A DNA stretch of 64,000 nt, from assembly GCF_000973625.1 (NCBI RefSeq), contig NZ_CP007501.1:1488001-1552000 (forward strand). Direction: 5' to 3'. Of this stretch, positions 34,318-43,863 are shown piece after piece; within the stretch, counting starts at the first letter, position 1; each line of letters begins with the position of its first letter. Below the pieces are notes generated by a model. It did no database searches, was not told the origin of the DNA, and saw only the letters and a program-made list of their open reading frames with translations. The position numbers and the translations under genes are program-made. This DNA comes from Polynucleobacter duraquae (GTDB lineage Bacteria > Pseudomonadota > Gammaproteobacteria > Burkholderiales > Burkholderiaceae).

Positions 34318-34764
34318 ATGAAAAAATACAAACTCCTATTCTGCTCACTTGGATTATTTTTTCCCGGAACTGGCTTGAACTGTTTTTATTTACAAGGATT
34401 GAAATCCTTTTGGGGCTGGGCACAATTATTTTCTTTTATCGGCGGAATCGCTGGTTGGTTGATTCTCAAAGATACGCACTTTCATTCTGCACCGGGTTGG
34501 GTACTCATCACCTTCGGCTTCATCACCCTTGAAGCTAGTTGGTTAACCACCATCACTTATGGCTTACGTGCCGATGAAAAGTGGGATGCCCAATTTAATC
34601 CAGGCCTTGAGTCTAGTAAAGCTACTCAGTCTGGATGGCCAGTTGTGCTGACCGTGATTTTTTCTTTGGTCCTTGGTGCTGGTGTAATGATGACCTTCTT
34701 AGCAATTGCATTCGAACAATTTTTCATCTCCCAACTTCAAGAAGCAAGAAAGCTATCTCAGTAA
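34318..34764 (+). CDS. Small membrane protein, TM2-like N-terminus
   Basis: A 148-residue integral membrane protein with four predicted helices (about 5-22, 33-50, 59-78 and 110-135). The beginning (LFFPGTGLNCFYLQGLKSFWGWAQL) resembles the TM2 domain, whose usual signature is G-x-HRFYLG and a following amphipathic helix. I cannot say what it does. It sits downstream of the META lipoprotein and ends in a terminator that overlaps its stop codon. Confidence 0.65.
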   Translation: MKKYKLLFCSLGLFFPGTGLNCFYLQGLKSFWGWAQLFSFIGGIAGWLILKDTHFHSAPGWVLITFGFITLEASWLTTITYGLRADEKWDAQFNPGLESSKATQSGWPVVLTVIFSLVLGAGVMMTFLAIAFEQFFISQLQEARKLSQ

Positions 34765-34780
34765 TGCGGATAGCTTTTTT
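34750..34780 (+). terminator. Terminator overlapping the end of the TM2-like gene
   Basis: AAGCTATC (34750-34757) pairs with GATAGCTT (34769-34776), and Ts run to 34780. The TAA stop (34762-34764) lies in the loop. Confidence 0.75.
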
Positions 34781-34820
34781 GGTCGATAACTTGTGATAGA
34801 CAGCATCAGTTATTTAAATC

Positions 34821-36608
34821 TTAAAACTGCTCCGTTGTCAGTGCATTAGTAGATTGACCGCTCTCTAAGATTGAAGTTGCGAGAGCTTGAGATTGCGGCA
34901 ATAGATTTTCCGCAAAGAAGCGTGCCGTAGCAATCTTGGCGTCATAGAAATTTGGGTCTCCTGCACGCAACTCTTGTGCAGCCAGTAAAGCACGTGCCAT
35001 TTGCCACGCGCCCAATACTAGACCACATAAACGCAAGTAAGCAAAACTCCCGGCATACACTGCCTTGATATCTGTTTTTGCATTTGCCACAATGTAAGCT
35101 ACTGAAGCTTCAAACGCTTCACGCGCTGGTGTTAACTGCTTCAATACTGCTTTTGCATCTGCGCTGCCGCTACTTGCTAAGTCTTTTTCAGTTTGTTGGA
35201 TTCTGGTCGAGAACAGCTTCGCAGTTGCGCCACCATCACGCACTGTCTTTCTGCCAATCAAATCATTCGCCTGAATTGCCGTAGTGCCCTCATAGATGGT
35301 CAGAATGCGAGCATCACGATAGTGTTGCGCTGCGCCTGTCTCCTCAATAAAGCCCATACCACCGTGTACTTGAATACCCAAACTCGCAACGTCGATCGAC
35401 ATTTCAGTTGAAAAGCCTTTCACAATCGGTACCAAGAATTCATATACGGATTGATTCTGCTTACGCGCTTCTTCATCAGGCGAGGCATGCTGTGCATCGT
35501 AAGCAGCTGCCGCGTAATACGCTAAGGCTCTAGAAGCTTCAATGTAGCCGCGCATAGTCATCAACATCCGCTTCACATCAGGCTGATGAATAATTGCTAC
35601 AGGACCTAGAGAACCCTCTAGATCACGACTCTGAACTCGGTCTTTGGCATATTGCACTGCTTTTTGATATGCACGCTCTGCAACTGAAATACCCTGCATA
35701 CCCACCGCAAAGCGAGCTGCATTCATCATGACGAACATGTATTCCAGGCCACGATTTTCCTCGCCAACCAAGTAGCCGGTAGCGCCACCATGATCGCCAA
35801 ACTGTAAGACTGCAGTTGGGCTGGCCTTAATGCCCAGCTTGTGCTCAATTGAGACGCAATGCACATCATTACGCTCACCTAGCGAACCATCGGTGTTTAC
35901 CAAAAACTTCGGCACTACAAATAAGGAAATGCCCTTCACACCTTCTGGTGCATCCGCAGTTCTAGCTAGTACAAGATGGACAATATTTTTCGCCATGTCG
36001 TGCTCACCGTAGGTGATATAAATCTTGGTGCCAAAAATTTTGTATATGCCATCTGCCTCAGGAACGGCGCGAGAACGCACCATGGATAGGTCTGAGCCTG
36101 CTTGGGGCTCAGTGAGGCACATGGATCCAGTCCAGTCTCCAGAGATCATCTTAGGCACATAGCGCTCTTGCAACTCAGGACTCGCTGCAGTCAATAAAGC
36201 CTCAATCGCACCATCCGTCAGCATCGGGCATAAAGCAAAAGACAGGCTTGCCGAGTGGACCATCTCAAAACATGCTGTAGCAATGAGTTTTGGCAAACCT
36301 TGACCACCAAACTCTACGGGGTGCACAACACCCTGCCAACCTGCTGCAGCAAATTGCTCAAAAGCCTCTTTAAAGCCAGGAGAAGTAGTGACGACACCAG
36401 CCTTTAGTGAGCTAGGTTTTTGATCGCTCGGCCAATTGAGAGGTGCTACAACATCTTGATTAAATTTGGCAGACTCTTCCAAAATCGCAGGGGCTAAATC
36501 TACATCGGCACCCGCCTCAGCATAAGAAGGATAAGAAACAACTTCAGTTAGCCCTGCTAATTCGTTCATCACAAATAGCATGTCTTTTACTGGGGCTACA
36601 TACGGCAT
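34821..36608 (-). CDS. Acyl-CoA dehydrogenase, long (C-terminal domain) form
   Basis: FAD enzyme that desaturates an acyl-CoA and passes electrons to ETF. At 595 residues it is the extended type with an extra C-terminal domain, like DmdC (methylmercaptopropionyl-CoA dehydrogenase) and related enzymes. Seen: SMCLTEPQAGSDLSMVRSRA (FAD/substrate contacts), KLGIKASPTAVLQFGDHGGATGYLVGEENRGLEYMF, and QVHGGMGFIEETGAAQHYRDARILTIYEGTTAIQANDLIGRK with the catalytic-glutamate region. Substrate chain unknown. etfA and etfB lie directly upstream. Confidence 0.92.
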   Translation of the reverse strand: MPYVAPVKDMLFVMNELAGLTEVVSYPSYAEAGADVDLAPAILEESAKFNQDVVAPLNWPSDQKPSSLKAGVVTTSPGFKEAFEQFAAAGWQGVVHPVEFGGQGLPKLIATACFEMVHSASLSFALCPMLTDGAIEALLTAASPELQERYVPKMISGDWTGSMCLTEPQAGSDLSMVRSRAVPEADGIYKIFGTKIYITYGEHDMAKNIVHLVLARTADAPEGVKGISLFVVPKFLVNTDGSLGERNDVHCVSIEHKLGIKASPTAVLQFGDHGGATGYLVGEENRGLEYMFVMMNAARFAVGMQGISVAERAYQKAVQYAKDRVQSRDLEGSLGPVAIIHQPDVKRMLMTMRGYIEASRALAYYAAAAYDAQHASPDEEARKQNQSVYEFLVPIVKGFSTEMSIDVASLGIQVHGGMGFIEETGAAQHYRDARILTIYEGTTAIQANDLIGRKTVRDGGATAKLFSTRIQQTEKDLASSGSADAKAVLKQLTPAREAFEASVAYIVANAKTDIKAVYAGSFAYLRLCGLVLGAWQMARALLAAQELRAGDPNFYDAKIATARFFAENLLPQSQALATSILESGQSTNALTTEQF

Positions 36609-36661
36609 AGATGTTCCTATAGATCGGAGGTAAAGAAAGTTAAAGAGATCTCTTAAATGCC

Positions 36662-37597
36662 TTAACCAAGTAAGTTAGTTAATTCTGGAACGGCAGTATT
36701 CAGATCGGCAACTAAACCATAATCAGCAACACTAAAGATTGGCGCCTCAGGATCTTTATTAATCGCGACGATCACCTTAGAGTCCTTCATACCCGCTAAA
36801 TGCTGGATAGCACCAGAGATGCCAACGGCAACATATAGCTGCGGGGCAACAATCTTGCCGGTCTGACCTACCTGGTAATCATTTGGAACATAACCTGCAT
36901 CTACTGCAGCTCGTGATGCACCAAGTGCAGCACCGAGCTTGTCAGCCAAAGGCACAACAATCTCTTGATACTTTTCACCAGAACCCAAACCACGACCACC
37001 AGAAACAATAATCTTGGCAGCAGTGAGCTCAGGACGATCAGATTTAGTCAGCTCACGACCCACAAAAGAGGATTGAACTTTACTGTCGGCTAACGTTGCT
37101 TTTTCAATGGCGGCAGAACCACCACTGGCAGCGACCGGATCAAAGCCGGTTGTACGAACGGTAATCACTTTTACTGGATCAGCTGATTGCACAGTAGCAA
37201 TCGCATTACCCGCATAGATAGGACGCTCAAAGGTATCCGGTGAGACAACCTTAGTGACATCAGATAATTGCGCTACATCTAGTTTGGCAGCAACGCGTGG
37301 CAAGACATTCTTACCGTTGGCAGTTGCTGGTGCCAGGATGTGGCTATAAGTACTTGCAATTGATAAAATTTGCGCAGCCAAAGGCTCAGCTAATTGATCT
37401 ACCAATGCAGGTGCGTCAATTTGAATCACCTTACGTACACCAGTAATTTTCGCTGCAGCGGCGGCAGCAACATCCGTCTGATTACCGGCAACCAAAACAT
37501 CCACCTCAGGGGAACACAGCAAAGCAGCTGCAACGGCGTTGAGCGTTGCAGCCTTTAAGGATTGATTATCGTGTTCAGCAATAACGAGTGCGGCCAT
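36662..37597 (-). CDS. etfA: Electron transfer flavoprotein alpha subunit
   Basis: FAD-binding half of ETF, accepting electrons from acyl-CoA dehydrogenases and passing them to ETF:quinone oxidoreductase. The 311-residue protein has the C-terminal FAD domain with [66 protein letters not shown] and [21 protein letters not shown]. It begins at the base after the etfB stop, so the two subunits are made together. Confidence 0.96.
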   Translation of the reverse strand: MAALVIAEHDNQSLKAATLNAVAAALLCSPEVDVLVAGNQTDVAAAAAAKITGVRKVIQIDAPALVDQLAEPLAAQILSIASTYSHILAPATANGKNVLPRVAAKLDVAQLSDVTKVVSPDTFERPIYAGNAIATVQSADPVKVITVRTTGFDPVAASGGSAAIEKATLADSKVQSSFVGRELTKSDRPELTAAKIIVSGGRGLGSGEKYQEIVVPLADKLGAALGASRAAVDAGYVPNDYQVGQTGKIVAPQLYVAVGISGAIQHLAGMKDSKVIVAINKDPEAPIFSVADYGLVADLNTAVPELTNLLG

Positions 37598-38347
37598 TTA
37601 AATTACCTTCGCTTCATTTTTAAGTTTATCTACTAACGCCGCTACATCAGCCACCATTACACCGGCAGAGCGCTTTGGTGGCTCTTCTACTTTGAGGGTT
37701 TTGAGGCGTGGAGCAATATCAACACCCAGTTCTTCCGGCTTCATGATTTCCAAGGTCTTCTTTTTGGCTTTCATGATATTTGGTAAAGTCACATAGCGCG
37801 GCTCATTCAAACGCAAGTCAGTAGTGATGACTGCGGGCAAGGTAATCGCAATGGTTTCCAAGCCGCCATCCACCTCACGAGTCACGTTCGCTTTACCATC
37901 GGTAACTACCACTTTGGAAGCAAAAGTTGCTTGAGGAATATCCATTAAGCTAGCTAGCATCTGTCCCGTCTGATTACTGTCGTCATCGATTGCCTGCTTA
38001 CCCAAAATAATGATCTGAGCCTGCTCTTTCTCAGAAAGCGCTTTGAGAATTTTTGCCACAGCTAGGGGTTGTAATTCAGTATCGGTCTCTACCAAGATCG
38101 CGCGATCTGCGCCAATTGCTAAGGCAGTACGCAAAGTTTCTTGACATTGAGTGGCGCCAGCAGAAACCACTACTATCTCAGTAGCAACACCAGCCTCTTT
38201 TAATCGAACCGCTTCTTCTACTGCAATCTCATCAAATGGATTCATACTCATTTTGACGTTTGCCAGATCCACACCGGAGTTATCTGATTTCACCCGAATT
38301 TTGACGTTGTAATCAACAACACGCTTTACTGCCACTAAGATTTTCAT
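37598..38347 (-). CDS. etfB: Electron transfer flavoprotein beta subunit
   Basis: AMP-binding structural subunit of ETF. The 249-residue protein has [19 protein letters not shown] at the start, [21 protein letters not shown], the recognition-loop/AMP motif [17 protein letters not shown] and [21 protein letters not shown]. Directly followed by etfA, then the acyl-CoA dehydrogenase, on the same strand. Confidence 0.96.
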   Translation of the reverse strand: MKILVAVKRVVDYNVKIRVKSDNSGVDLANVKMSMNPFDEIAVEEAVRLKEAGVATEIVVVSAGATQCQETLRTALAIGADRAILVETDTELQPLAVAKILKALSEKEQAQIIILGKQAIDDDSNQTGQMLASLMDIPQATFASKVVVTDGKANVTREVDGGLETIAITLPAVITTDLRLNEPRYVTLPNIMKAKKKTLEIMKPEELGVDIAPRLKTLKVEEPPKRSAGVMVADVAALVDKLKNEAKVI

Positions 38348-38404
38348 GCTTGATCTCTATTTTTGAGTAACTGCTCTATTTTATCCGCCCGGCCGGGGCT
38401 GGTG

Positions 38405-40057
38405 TTAGACATCAATGGCTGAAGCCGAGCCAGCCTGCTTGCGAAGTTCAAACTTCTGAATCTTGCCAGTAGAGGTCTTGGGCAACTCGCAGAACACGAT
38501 GGCTTTTGGCACCTTAAAACCAGCTAAATGCTGCTTGCAATGGGCAATGATGTCAGCTGGCGTAACTTCCATTCCCGGCTTAATTTCTAGGAAGGCACAA
38601 GGAGTTTCCCCCCACTTGGGGTCTGGCTTCGCAACTACTGCAGCAGCCATGACAGCTGGGTGGCGATAAAGGACATCTTCAACCTCCACAGAGGAAATAT
38701 TTTCGCCACCAGAGATGATGATGTCTTTACTACGGTCCTTCATCTTCACATAGCCATCGGGGTTCATCACCGCTAAGTCACCAGAATGAAACCAGCCGCC
38801 CTCAAAAGCCTCTTTGCTTGCCTTCTCATTTTTAAGATACCCCTTCATGGCGATATTACCCTTGAACATAATCTCGCCCATCGTTTCGCCATCGGGAGGG
38901 ACTGGCTCAAGAGTTTCAGGATCAAGAACAGCTATCGCCTGCTGCAGGTGGTAGCGAACACCTTGGCGAGCATTGAGGCGAGCCCTCTCTCCAATATCAA
39001 GATCATTCCACTCATCTTGTTTGACGCATACCGCTGCTGGTCCGTAGGTCTCCGTTAATCCATAGACATGGGTTAAATCAAACCCTAGCTTTTCCATCCC
39101 TTCAATGATGGATGCAGGAGGTGCGGCGCCTGCGATTAAGCCTTTTACACCTGCAGACACCCCTTGTTTTAATTCGTCAGGGGCGTTGACTAGAAGGTTA
39201 TGCACAATCGGAGCGGCGCAGTAATGGGTGACGCCATGATCTTTAATGGCGGCAAAAATATGCTGTGCATCTACGCGACGGAGGCAAACATTAATGCCAG
39301 CGCGTGCAGCGACCGTCCATGGAAAGCACCAGCCATTGCAATGGAACATCGGGAGGGTCCACAGATAGGTGGGGTGCTTGCTGATATCCCAGTCCAAAAT
39401 ATTCGAGATGGCATTGATCGCTGCGCCGCGATGGTGATACACCACCCCCTTTGGGTTGCCGGTAGTGCCTGAGGTGTAATTTAAACAAATGGCTTGCCAC
39501 TCATCTGCAGGTACTTGCCAGTCGAATTGAGGGTCGCCGTCAGACAGGAATTTTTCATAAGTGAGTTTCCCGAGCTTTTCACCAGGAACATCAAACTCTG
39601 TTTCCTCGACATCAATCACCAAAAACTCACGACCACTTTCTTTCCTGGCTATCTCAAGGGCTTTTTTCATCACCCCCGAAAACTCAGGATCTACGATCAC
39701 GACTTTTGCTTCGCCATGATTGAGCATAAAAGCGATTGACTCGGGATCAAGGCGTGTATTTAACGCATTCAATACCGCACCAGACATCGGAATTCCAAAA
39801 TGTGCCTCAACCATTGGTGGCGTATTGGGCAACATTACGGCTACCGTGTCACCTAAGCCAATGCCCTGCTTTTGCAAGGCGCTTGCTAAGCGACAGCAAC
39901 GCTCATAAGTTTGAGCCCAAGTTTGACGAAGCTTGCCATGAATCACCGCCAAACGATCAGGGTAGACTTGGGCGGATCGCTCCAGAAATAATAAAGGAGT
40001 AATCGGAGTAAAGTTTGCAGGATTACGCTCTAAGCCCTGCTCAAAAATATTAGCCAT
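38405..40057 (-). CDS. Acyl-CoA synthetase (AMP-forming), DmdB-like
   Basis: Activates a carboxylic acid to its CoA thioester through an acyl-adenylate. The 550-residue protein has the P-loop-like ICLNYTSGTTGNPKGVVYHHRGA, GLTETYGPA, GWFHSGDLAVMNPDGYVKMKDRSKDIIISGGENISS and the C-terminal catalytic lysine in KTSTGKIQKFELR. Similarity is to the medium-chain/DmdB-type ligases; substrate unknown. The ATG at 40057 follows AAGGAG, which supports it over a start 18 residues upstream. It lies upstream of etfBA and probably supplies substrate to the dehydrogenase. Confidence 0.92.
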   Translation of the reverse strand: MANIFEQGLERNPANFTPITPLLFLERSAQVYPDRLAVIHGKLRQTWAQTYERCCRLASALQKQGIGLGDTVAVMLPNTPPMVEAHFGIPMSGAVLNALNTRLDPESIAFMLNHGEAKVVIVDPEFSGVMKKALEIARKESGREFLVIDVEETEFDVPGEKLGKLTYEKFLSDGDPQFDWQVPADEWQAICLNYTSGTTGNPKGVVYHHRGAAINAISNILDWDISKHPTYLWTLPMFHCNGWCFPWTVAARAGINVCLRRVDAQHIFAAIKDHGVTHYCAAPIVHNLLVNAPDELKQGVSAGVKGLIAGAAPPASIIEGMEKLGFDLTHVYGLTETYGPAAVCVKQDEWNDLDIGERARLNARQGVRYHLQQAIAVLDPETLEPVPPDGETMGEIMFKGNIAMKGYLKNEKASKEAFEGGWFHSGDLAVMNPDGYVKMKDRSKDIIISGGENISSVEVEDVLYRHPAVMAAAVVAKPDPKWGETPCAFLEIKPGMEVTPADIIAHCKQHLAGFKVPKAIVFCELPKTSTGKIQKFELRKQAGSASAIDV

Positions 40058-40111
40058 GCGCTCCTTAGATATTGATCTTCTCGTTTCTAAATTTCTGGAA
40101 TCTGACTTCAA

Positions 40112-41032
40112 TTAAATATCAGCAAGTGCTTTGACGTGCGCCACCACGCTACGACCCAAAGCAGAAAGGTTGTAACCACCCTCCAGACAGCTGACGATAC
40201 GACCCTGAGCATATTGGTTAGCAACGCCTTTCAACTGCTTAGTAATCCAAGCATAGTCATCTTCCACTAAACCCATCTGACCCAAGTCATCTTCACGATG
40301 AGCATCAAAACCTGCAGAAATGATGATCAGTTCAGGCTCAAAATCCCGTAGGCGTGGTAGCCATTGTTCTTCCACTATTGAGCGCACTACATCACCACGC
40401 GTAGAGGCTGGAAGCGGTACATTCACCATATTACTTGCTCTATCTAAGCCGCTATATGGATAAAACGGATGCTGGAAGAAACTACACATGAGCACATTGG
40501 GATCATTAAAAAATGCCGCCTCGGTCCCATTACCATGATGAACATCAAAATCAATGATGGCCACCCGTTCGATACCGTATGCTTCCATCGCATATCGCGC
40601 TGCTACGGCAACGTTGTCAAAAACACAAAATCCCATTGAGCGAGTTGGCTCTGCATGATGCCCAGGCGGGCGAACCGCACAAAATACATTTTCAACCTCA
40701 CCCTTCATGACCGCATCAACACCCGCAATGGCAGCACCAGCTGCACGTAGCGCAGCGCTCCAAGTGTGGGGGTTCATGATGGTGTCACCATCGAGCATGA
40801 AGTAACCACTCGCTGGTGAGCGCTCTTTAACAAAGGCAATGTGGTCTGGGCTATGAACTAACTCTAGCTGCTCTTCAGTTGCTAAGGGGGCATCGAGATG
40901 CTGCAGAAAGCGATCGATGCCACTACGAATTAACTGATCATTGATTGCCTGAATCCGCTCCGGGCACTCAGGATGATGGCTACCCATCTCATGTTTTAGA
41001 AAATCTGGATGAGTTATGTATCCTGTTGTCAT
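40112..41032 (-). CDS. Histone deacetylase superfamily amidohydrolase
   Basis: Zinc-dependent deacetylase of the HDAC/AcuC/acetylpolyamine amidohydrolase superfamily, 306 residues. Active-site motifs are complete: AVRPPGHHAEP with the tandem histidines, IIDFDVHHGNGTEAAFF (zinc D and H), and IISAGFDAHREDDLG (second zinc aspartate). Natural substrates may be acetylated proteins, polyamines or small amides. Its stop is 54 bases before the acyl-CoA synthetase start, on the same strand; pairing an AcuC-like deacetylase with an acyl-CoA synthetase recalls acetyl-lysine control of such enzymes. Divergent from mltB. Confidence 0.9.
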   Translation of the reverse strand: MTTGYITHPDFLKHEMGSHHPECPERIQAINDQLIRSGIDRFLQHLDAPLATEEQLELVHSPDHIAFVKERSPASGYFMLDGDTIMNPHTWSAALRAAGAAIAGVDAVMKGEVENVFCAVRPPGHHAEPTRSMGFCVFDNVAVAARYAMEAYGIERVAIIDFDVHHGNGTEAAFFNDPNVLMCSFFQHPFYPYSGLDRASNMVNVPLPASTRGDVVRSIVEEQWLPRLRDFEPELIIISAGFDAHREDDLGQMGLVEDDYAWITKQLKGVANQYAQGRIVSCLEGGYNLSALGRSVVAHVKALADI

Positions 41033-41116
41033 TACTAGAAATCCTCAATAGCAAAACTGTAGTTTTTTATAATCTAATTAAACCCACCAACTTTTCAAAA
41101 ACCCATCCTCATATCC

Positions 41117-42373
41117 ATGAATTTTCGCGTCTCCCATCTTGCTTCAACACTACTAGTAGCACTGCTACTTGGCGCCTGCTCCAGTACCCGTGTTCAGCAA
41201 GTTAGCCCTGCAGAGACTATCGTAAACCAGTCTGAAGATGTTGCAACAGAAGTCCGTTTTAGCCAAAGTCTCAACCAGCTCTTGACTCAAATTGCTCAAA
41301 CTCAGGGAATCCCTCAATCAAGCCTTGAATCAGGCTTCTCAGATGCTAAAACGATTCCCTCTATTCGCAAATTGGTACTACCCCCATCGGGCAGCTTTAA
41401 AAAGAATTGGGTGGCCTATCGCAAGCGCTTTATTGAGCCAGTTCGCCTGAAGGCTGGCAAGGCTTTTTGGGAGCAAAACCAAGCATTCCTCAGTAAAGTT
41501 GAACAAGAGTCTGGTGTCCCAGCAGAAGTCATTGTGTCGATTATTGGCATTGAAACCATTTATGGTCGTCAAACTGGAAATTTTCGAGTAAAGGATGTAC
41601 TTTCTACGCTAGCCTTCAGCTATCCAGATACCCCCAATAAAGCGAGTAGAGAGCAGCTCTTCAAAGATCAGCTTCAAGAACTCATACTCATGTGCTGGAC
41701 TGAGGGTGGCGGCAGCTTACCAGCAAACAATAGCAATCAAGGATTGAGCCCATCTCGCTTTAATAACTGTCTCAGTCAAAATAGTTCCTATGCAGGAGCT
41801 ATTGGCTTACCGCAATTTATGCCTGGCAGCATCCGTAACTTTGCAGTGGATGGTGATGGAGACGGTCGGATTGACCTTAAGCAAAGCCCCAAAGATGCCA
41901 TTGCCAGCGTTGCCAACTTTATGAGAAAGCATGGCTGGCAGCCAGGGATGCCGATTTACTTCCCCATACAAGAAGCGGCGATCAGCGAAGCAATAGCACT
42001 AGCTGATGGTGAGCCTCAGCTCAAATACACTATTGAAGAACTCATCACCAAAGGAATCCTAAATAAAGAGCAAGGTGATCTTCAGCTGGGTGGCGTTGAG
42101 CCGCAAAGCAAAGCGCTCATTGTTGACCTTCCCTATCCCGATCAAGATGGTAATGATCAAGTGCGCTATGTAGTTGGCTTAAATAACTTTCTGACAATTG
42201 TGCAATACAACCGCAGTTACTTTTATGCACAAAGTGTTGCAGAATTTGCAGAGGCCCTAGGGTACAAGAATCAAAGCGTAGTGCCGGTCAGCAAGCCTAA
42301 AACAAAGGCAAACGAATCCACTAAAGCCAAATCCAAGAAGAGTCCCAATAAGAAAAAGCCTAAGCAGACTTAA
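41117..42373 (+). CDS. mltB: Lytic murein transglycosylase B-like lipoprotein
   Basis: Cleaves peptidoglycan glycan strands to 1,6-anhydro-MurNAc ends. The 418-residue precursor has a lipobox (LLLGACSS) for outer-membrane anchoring. VIVSIIGIETIYGRQTGNFRVKDVL contains the catalytic glutamate of family 3 transglycosylases, and AIGLPQFMPGSIRNFAVDGDGDGRIDL is the classic MltB segment. The Lys/Ser-rich C-terminal tail (about 390-418) is a basic, probably disordered extension. No terminator is visible in the 18 bases before the convergent cysM. Confidence 0.93.
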   Translation: MNFRVSHLASTLLVALLLGACSSTRVQQVSPAETIVNQSEDVATEVRFSQSLNQLLTQIAQTQGIPQSSLESGFSDAKTIPSIRKLVLPPSGSFKKNWVAYRKRFIEPVRLKAGKAFWEQNQAFLSKVEQESGVPAEVIVSIIGIETIYGRQTGNFRVKDVLSTLAFSYPDTPNKASREQLFKDQLQELILMCWTEGGGSLPANNSNQGLSPSRFNNCLSQNSSYAGAIGLPQFMPGSIRNFAVDGDGDGRIDLKQSPKDAIASVANFMRKHGWQPGMPIYFPIQEAAISEAIALADGEPQLKYTIEELITKGILNKEQGDLQLGGVEPQSKALIVDLPYPDQDGNDQVRYVVGLNNFLTIVQYNRSYFYAQSVAEFAEALGYKNQSVVPVSKPKTKANESTKAKSKKSPNKKKPKQT

Positions 42374-42391
42374 TGCTGAAGCTTGAATGCC

Positions 42392-43303
42392 TTACGCCGG
42401 AAAGACACCAGTAGATAGATAGCGATCACCACGGTCGCAAACGATAAAGACAATCGTAGCGTTTTCTACCTGGCGAGCAATTCGCAAGGCAACTACTAAA
42501 GCTCCACCAGCTGAGATGCCACAGAAGATACCCTCTTCAGCCGCAAGTCGGCGAGCCATTTCTTCCGCATCTGCTTGGCTCACATACTCAATACGATCAA
42601 CCTTATCACCCTGATAAATCTTAGGCAGATATTCAGGAGCCCATTTACGAATACCTGGAATCTGCGAACCTTCCTCTGGTTGCGCGCCAATAATCTGAAC
42701 ATTGGGGTTCATGGTTTTTAAATAAGTAGAGACTCCGGTAATGGTTCCAGTAGTACCCATTGATGAGACAAAGTGCGTCACTTGACCATCGGTATCGCGC
42801 CAGATTTCTGGGCCAGTGGTCTCGATATGAGCACGTGGATTATCCGGATTCGCAAATTGGTCTAACAATCTACCGCGACCCTCTTTCTGCAACTGCAATG
42901 CATAATCACGCGCAAATTCCATGCCGCCAGAAGCTGCTGTCAAAATGAGTTCTGCACCGTAAGCAGCCATACTTTGACGGCGTTCAATACTTTGATTTTC
43001 AGGCATCACCAAAACCATCTTGTAACCCAACATTGCGGCAGTCATTGCCAAAGCAATACCAGTATTACCGCTAGTAGCTTCAATCAGGGTGTCGCCAGGT
43101 TTAATTTCTCCACGCTCTTGTGCGCGCAGAATCATCGACAGCGCAGGTCGGTCTTTTACCGACCCCGCTGGATTATTGCCCTCTAACTTTCCTAAGATCA
43201 GATTATTTTTGGAATCATTTTCAGCGCCGGGGATGCGTTGCAAACGAACCAAGGGCGTATTACCCACGGTCTGTGAAATAGTTAAGTAAGAAGGTGTGTT
43301 CAT
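42392..43303 (-). CDS. cysM: Cysteine synthase B
   Basis: PLP enzyme that makes cysteine from O-acetylserine and sulfide or thiosulfate. The 303-residue protein has TVGNTPLVRL, the PLP lysine in GNNPAGSVKDRPALSMI, SGNTGIALAM and VSSMGTTGTITGVS. The NNPAGSVKDRPA form and length fit CysM rather than CysK. Next gene on the strand upstream-to-downstream is the stop-facing mltB; comEA-like gene follows on the 5' side about 40 bases away. Confidence 0.94.
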   Translation of the reverse strand: MNTPSYLTISQTVGNTPLVRLQRIPGAENDSKNNLILGKLEGNNPAGSVKDRPALSMILRAQERGEIKPGDTLIEATSGNTGIALAMTAAMLGYKMVLVMPENQSIERRQSMAAYGAELILTAASGGMEFARDYALQLQKEGRGRLLDQFANPDNPRAHIETTGPEIWRDTDGQVTHFVSSMGTTGTITGVSTYLKTMNPNVQIIGAQPEEGSQIPGIRKWAPEYLPKIYQGDKVDRIEYVSQADAEEMARRLAAEEGIFCGISAGGALVVALRIARQVENATIVFIVCDRGDRYLSTGVFPA

Positions 43304-43344
43304 GAAACCATTTTAGCCATAAGCTAGGCTAGACGTAAAACGGT

Positions 43345-43740
43345 TTAATTTCGGCGACTTGGTTCCGAACGATCCGAATGATTGCGCGCACCACTTTGAC
43401 CGCGTGAGCCACGTCTGCCAGTCTTGGAGCCCTCTTTATTGGTACGGCCATGCGGTTCACGAAAAGAACTCGGTGCCTCAATAGTTAAGCCGTTATCCAC
43501 CATCTTTTCCACAGATTTAATACCAATTCCACGAACACGCTTTTGCAGGTCATTGGCATCTTGAAAGTGTCCACCGTCCAAGCGCTCGGAAATAATTGTC
43601 TTCGCTTTAGAGGGGCCAATCCCCTTAATACTCTCGAGCTCAGACTGAGTAGCAGTATTGACATTGATGGGCGAGGCGGCAGCCAAACCTAAGGTAGCTA
43701 TAAATACTGAAAATACTAAAGACTTTAATAATTGATTCAT
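43345..43740 (-). CDS. ComEA-like helix-hairpin-helix protein
   Basis: A 131-residue exported protein: signal peptide to about residue 22, then a ComEA-type helix-hairpin-helix pair (INVNTATQSELESIKGIGPSKAKTIISER and LQKRVRGIGIKSVEKMVDNG). The C-terminal 40 residues are Arg/Gly/Ser-rich and basic. In transformable bacteria ComEA binds incoming DNA in the periplasm; this suggests DNA uptake ability, though no other competence gene is near. Confidence 0.88.
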   Translation of the reverse strand: MNQLLKSLVFSVFIATLGLAAASPINVNTATQSELESIKGIGPSKAKTIISERLDGGHFQDANDLQKRVRGIGIKSVEKMVDNGLTIEAPSSFREPHGRTNKEGSKTGRRGSRGQSGARNHSDRSEPSRRN

Positions 43741-43759
43741 CTAATCTCCATCAGTTAAT

Positions 43760-43791
43760 AAAAAATCCACTCACACAAAGCGCAAGTGGAT
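43760..43791 (-). terminator. Terminator of the TPR-CHAT cassette
   Basis: On the minus strand ATCCACT pairs with AGTGGAT (43785-43791 with 43765-43771) around a 13-nt loop and is followed by TTTTTTA. It lies 72 bases after the last cassette gene and just before the comEA-like gene. Confidence 0.75.
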
Positions 43792-43863
43792 CAATTACAA
43801 CGAATGAAAATTACGAATGTTGACGAAATTATGCAGACGACATCTAAATCAGGAGAAACCTAC

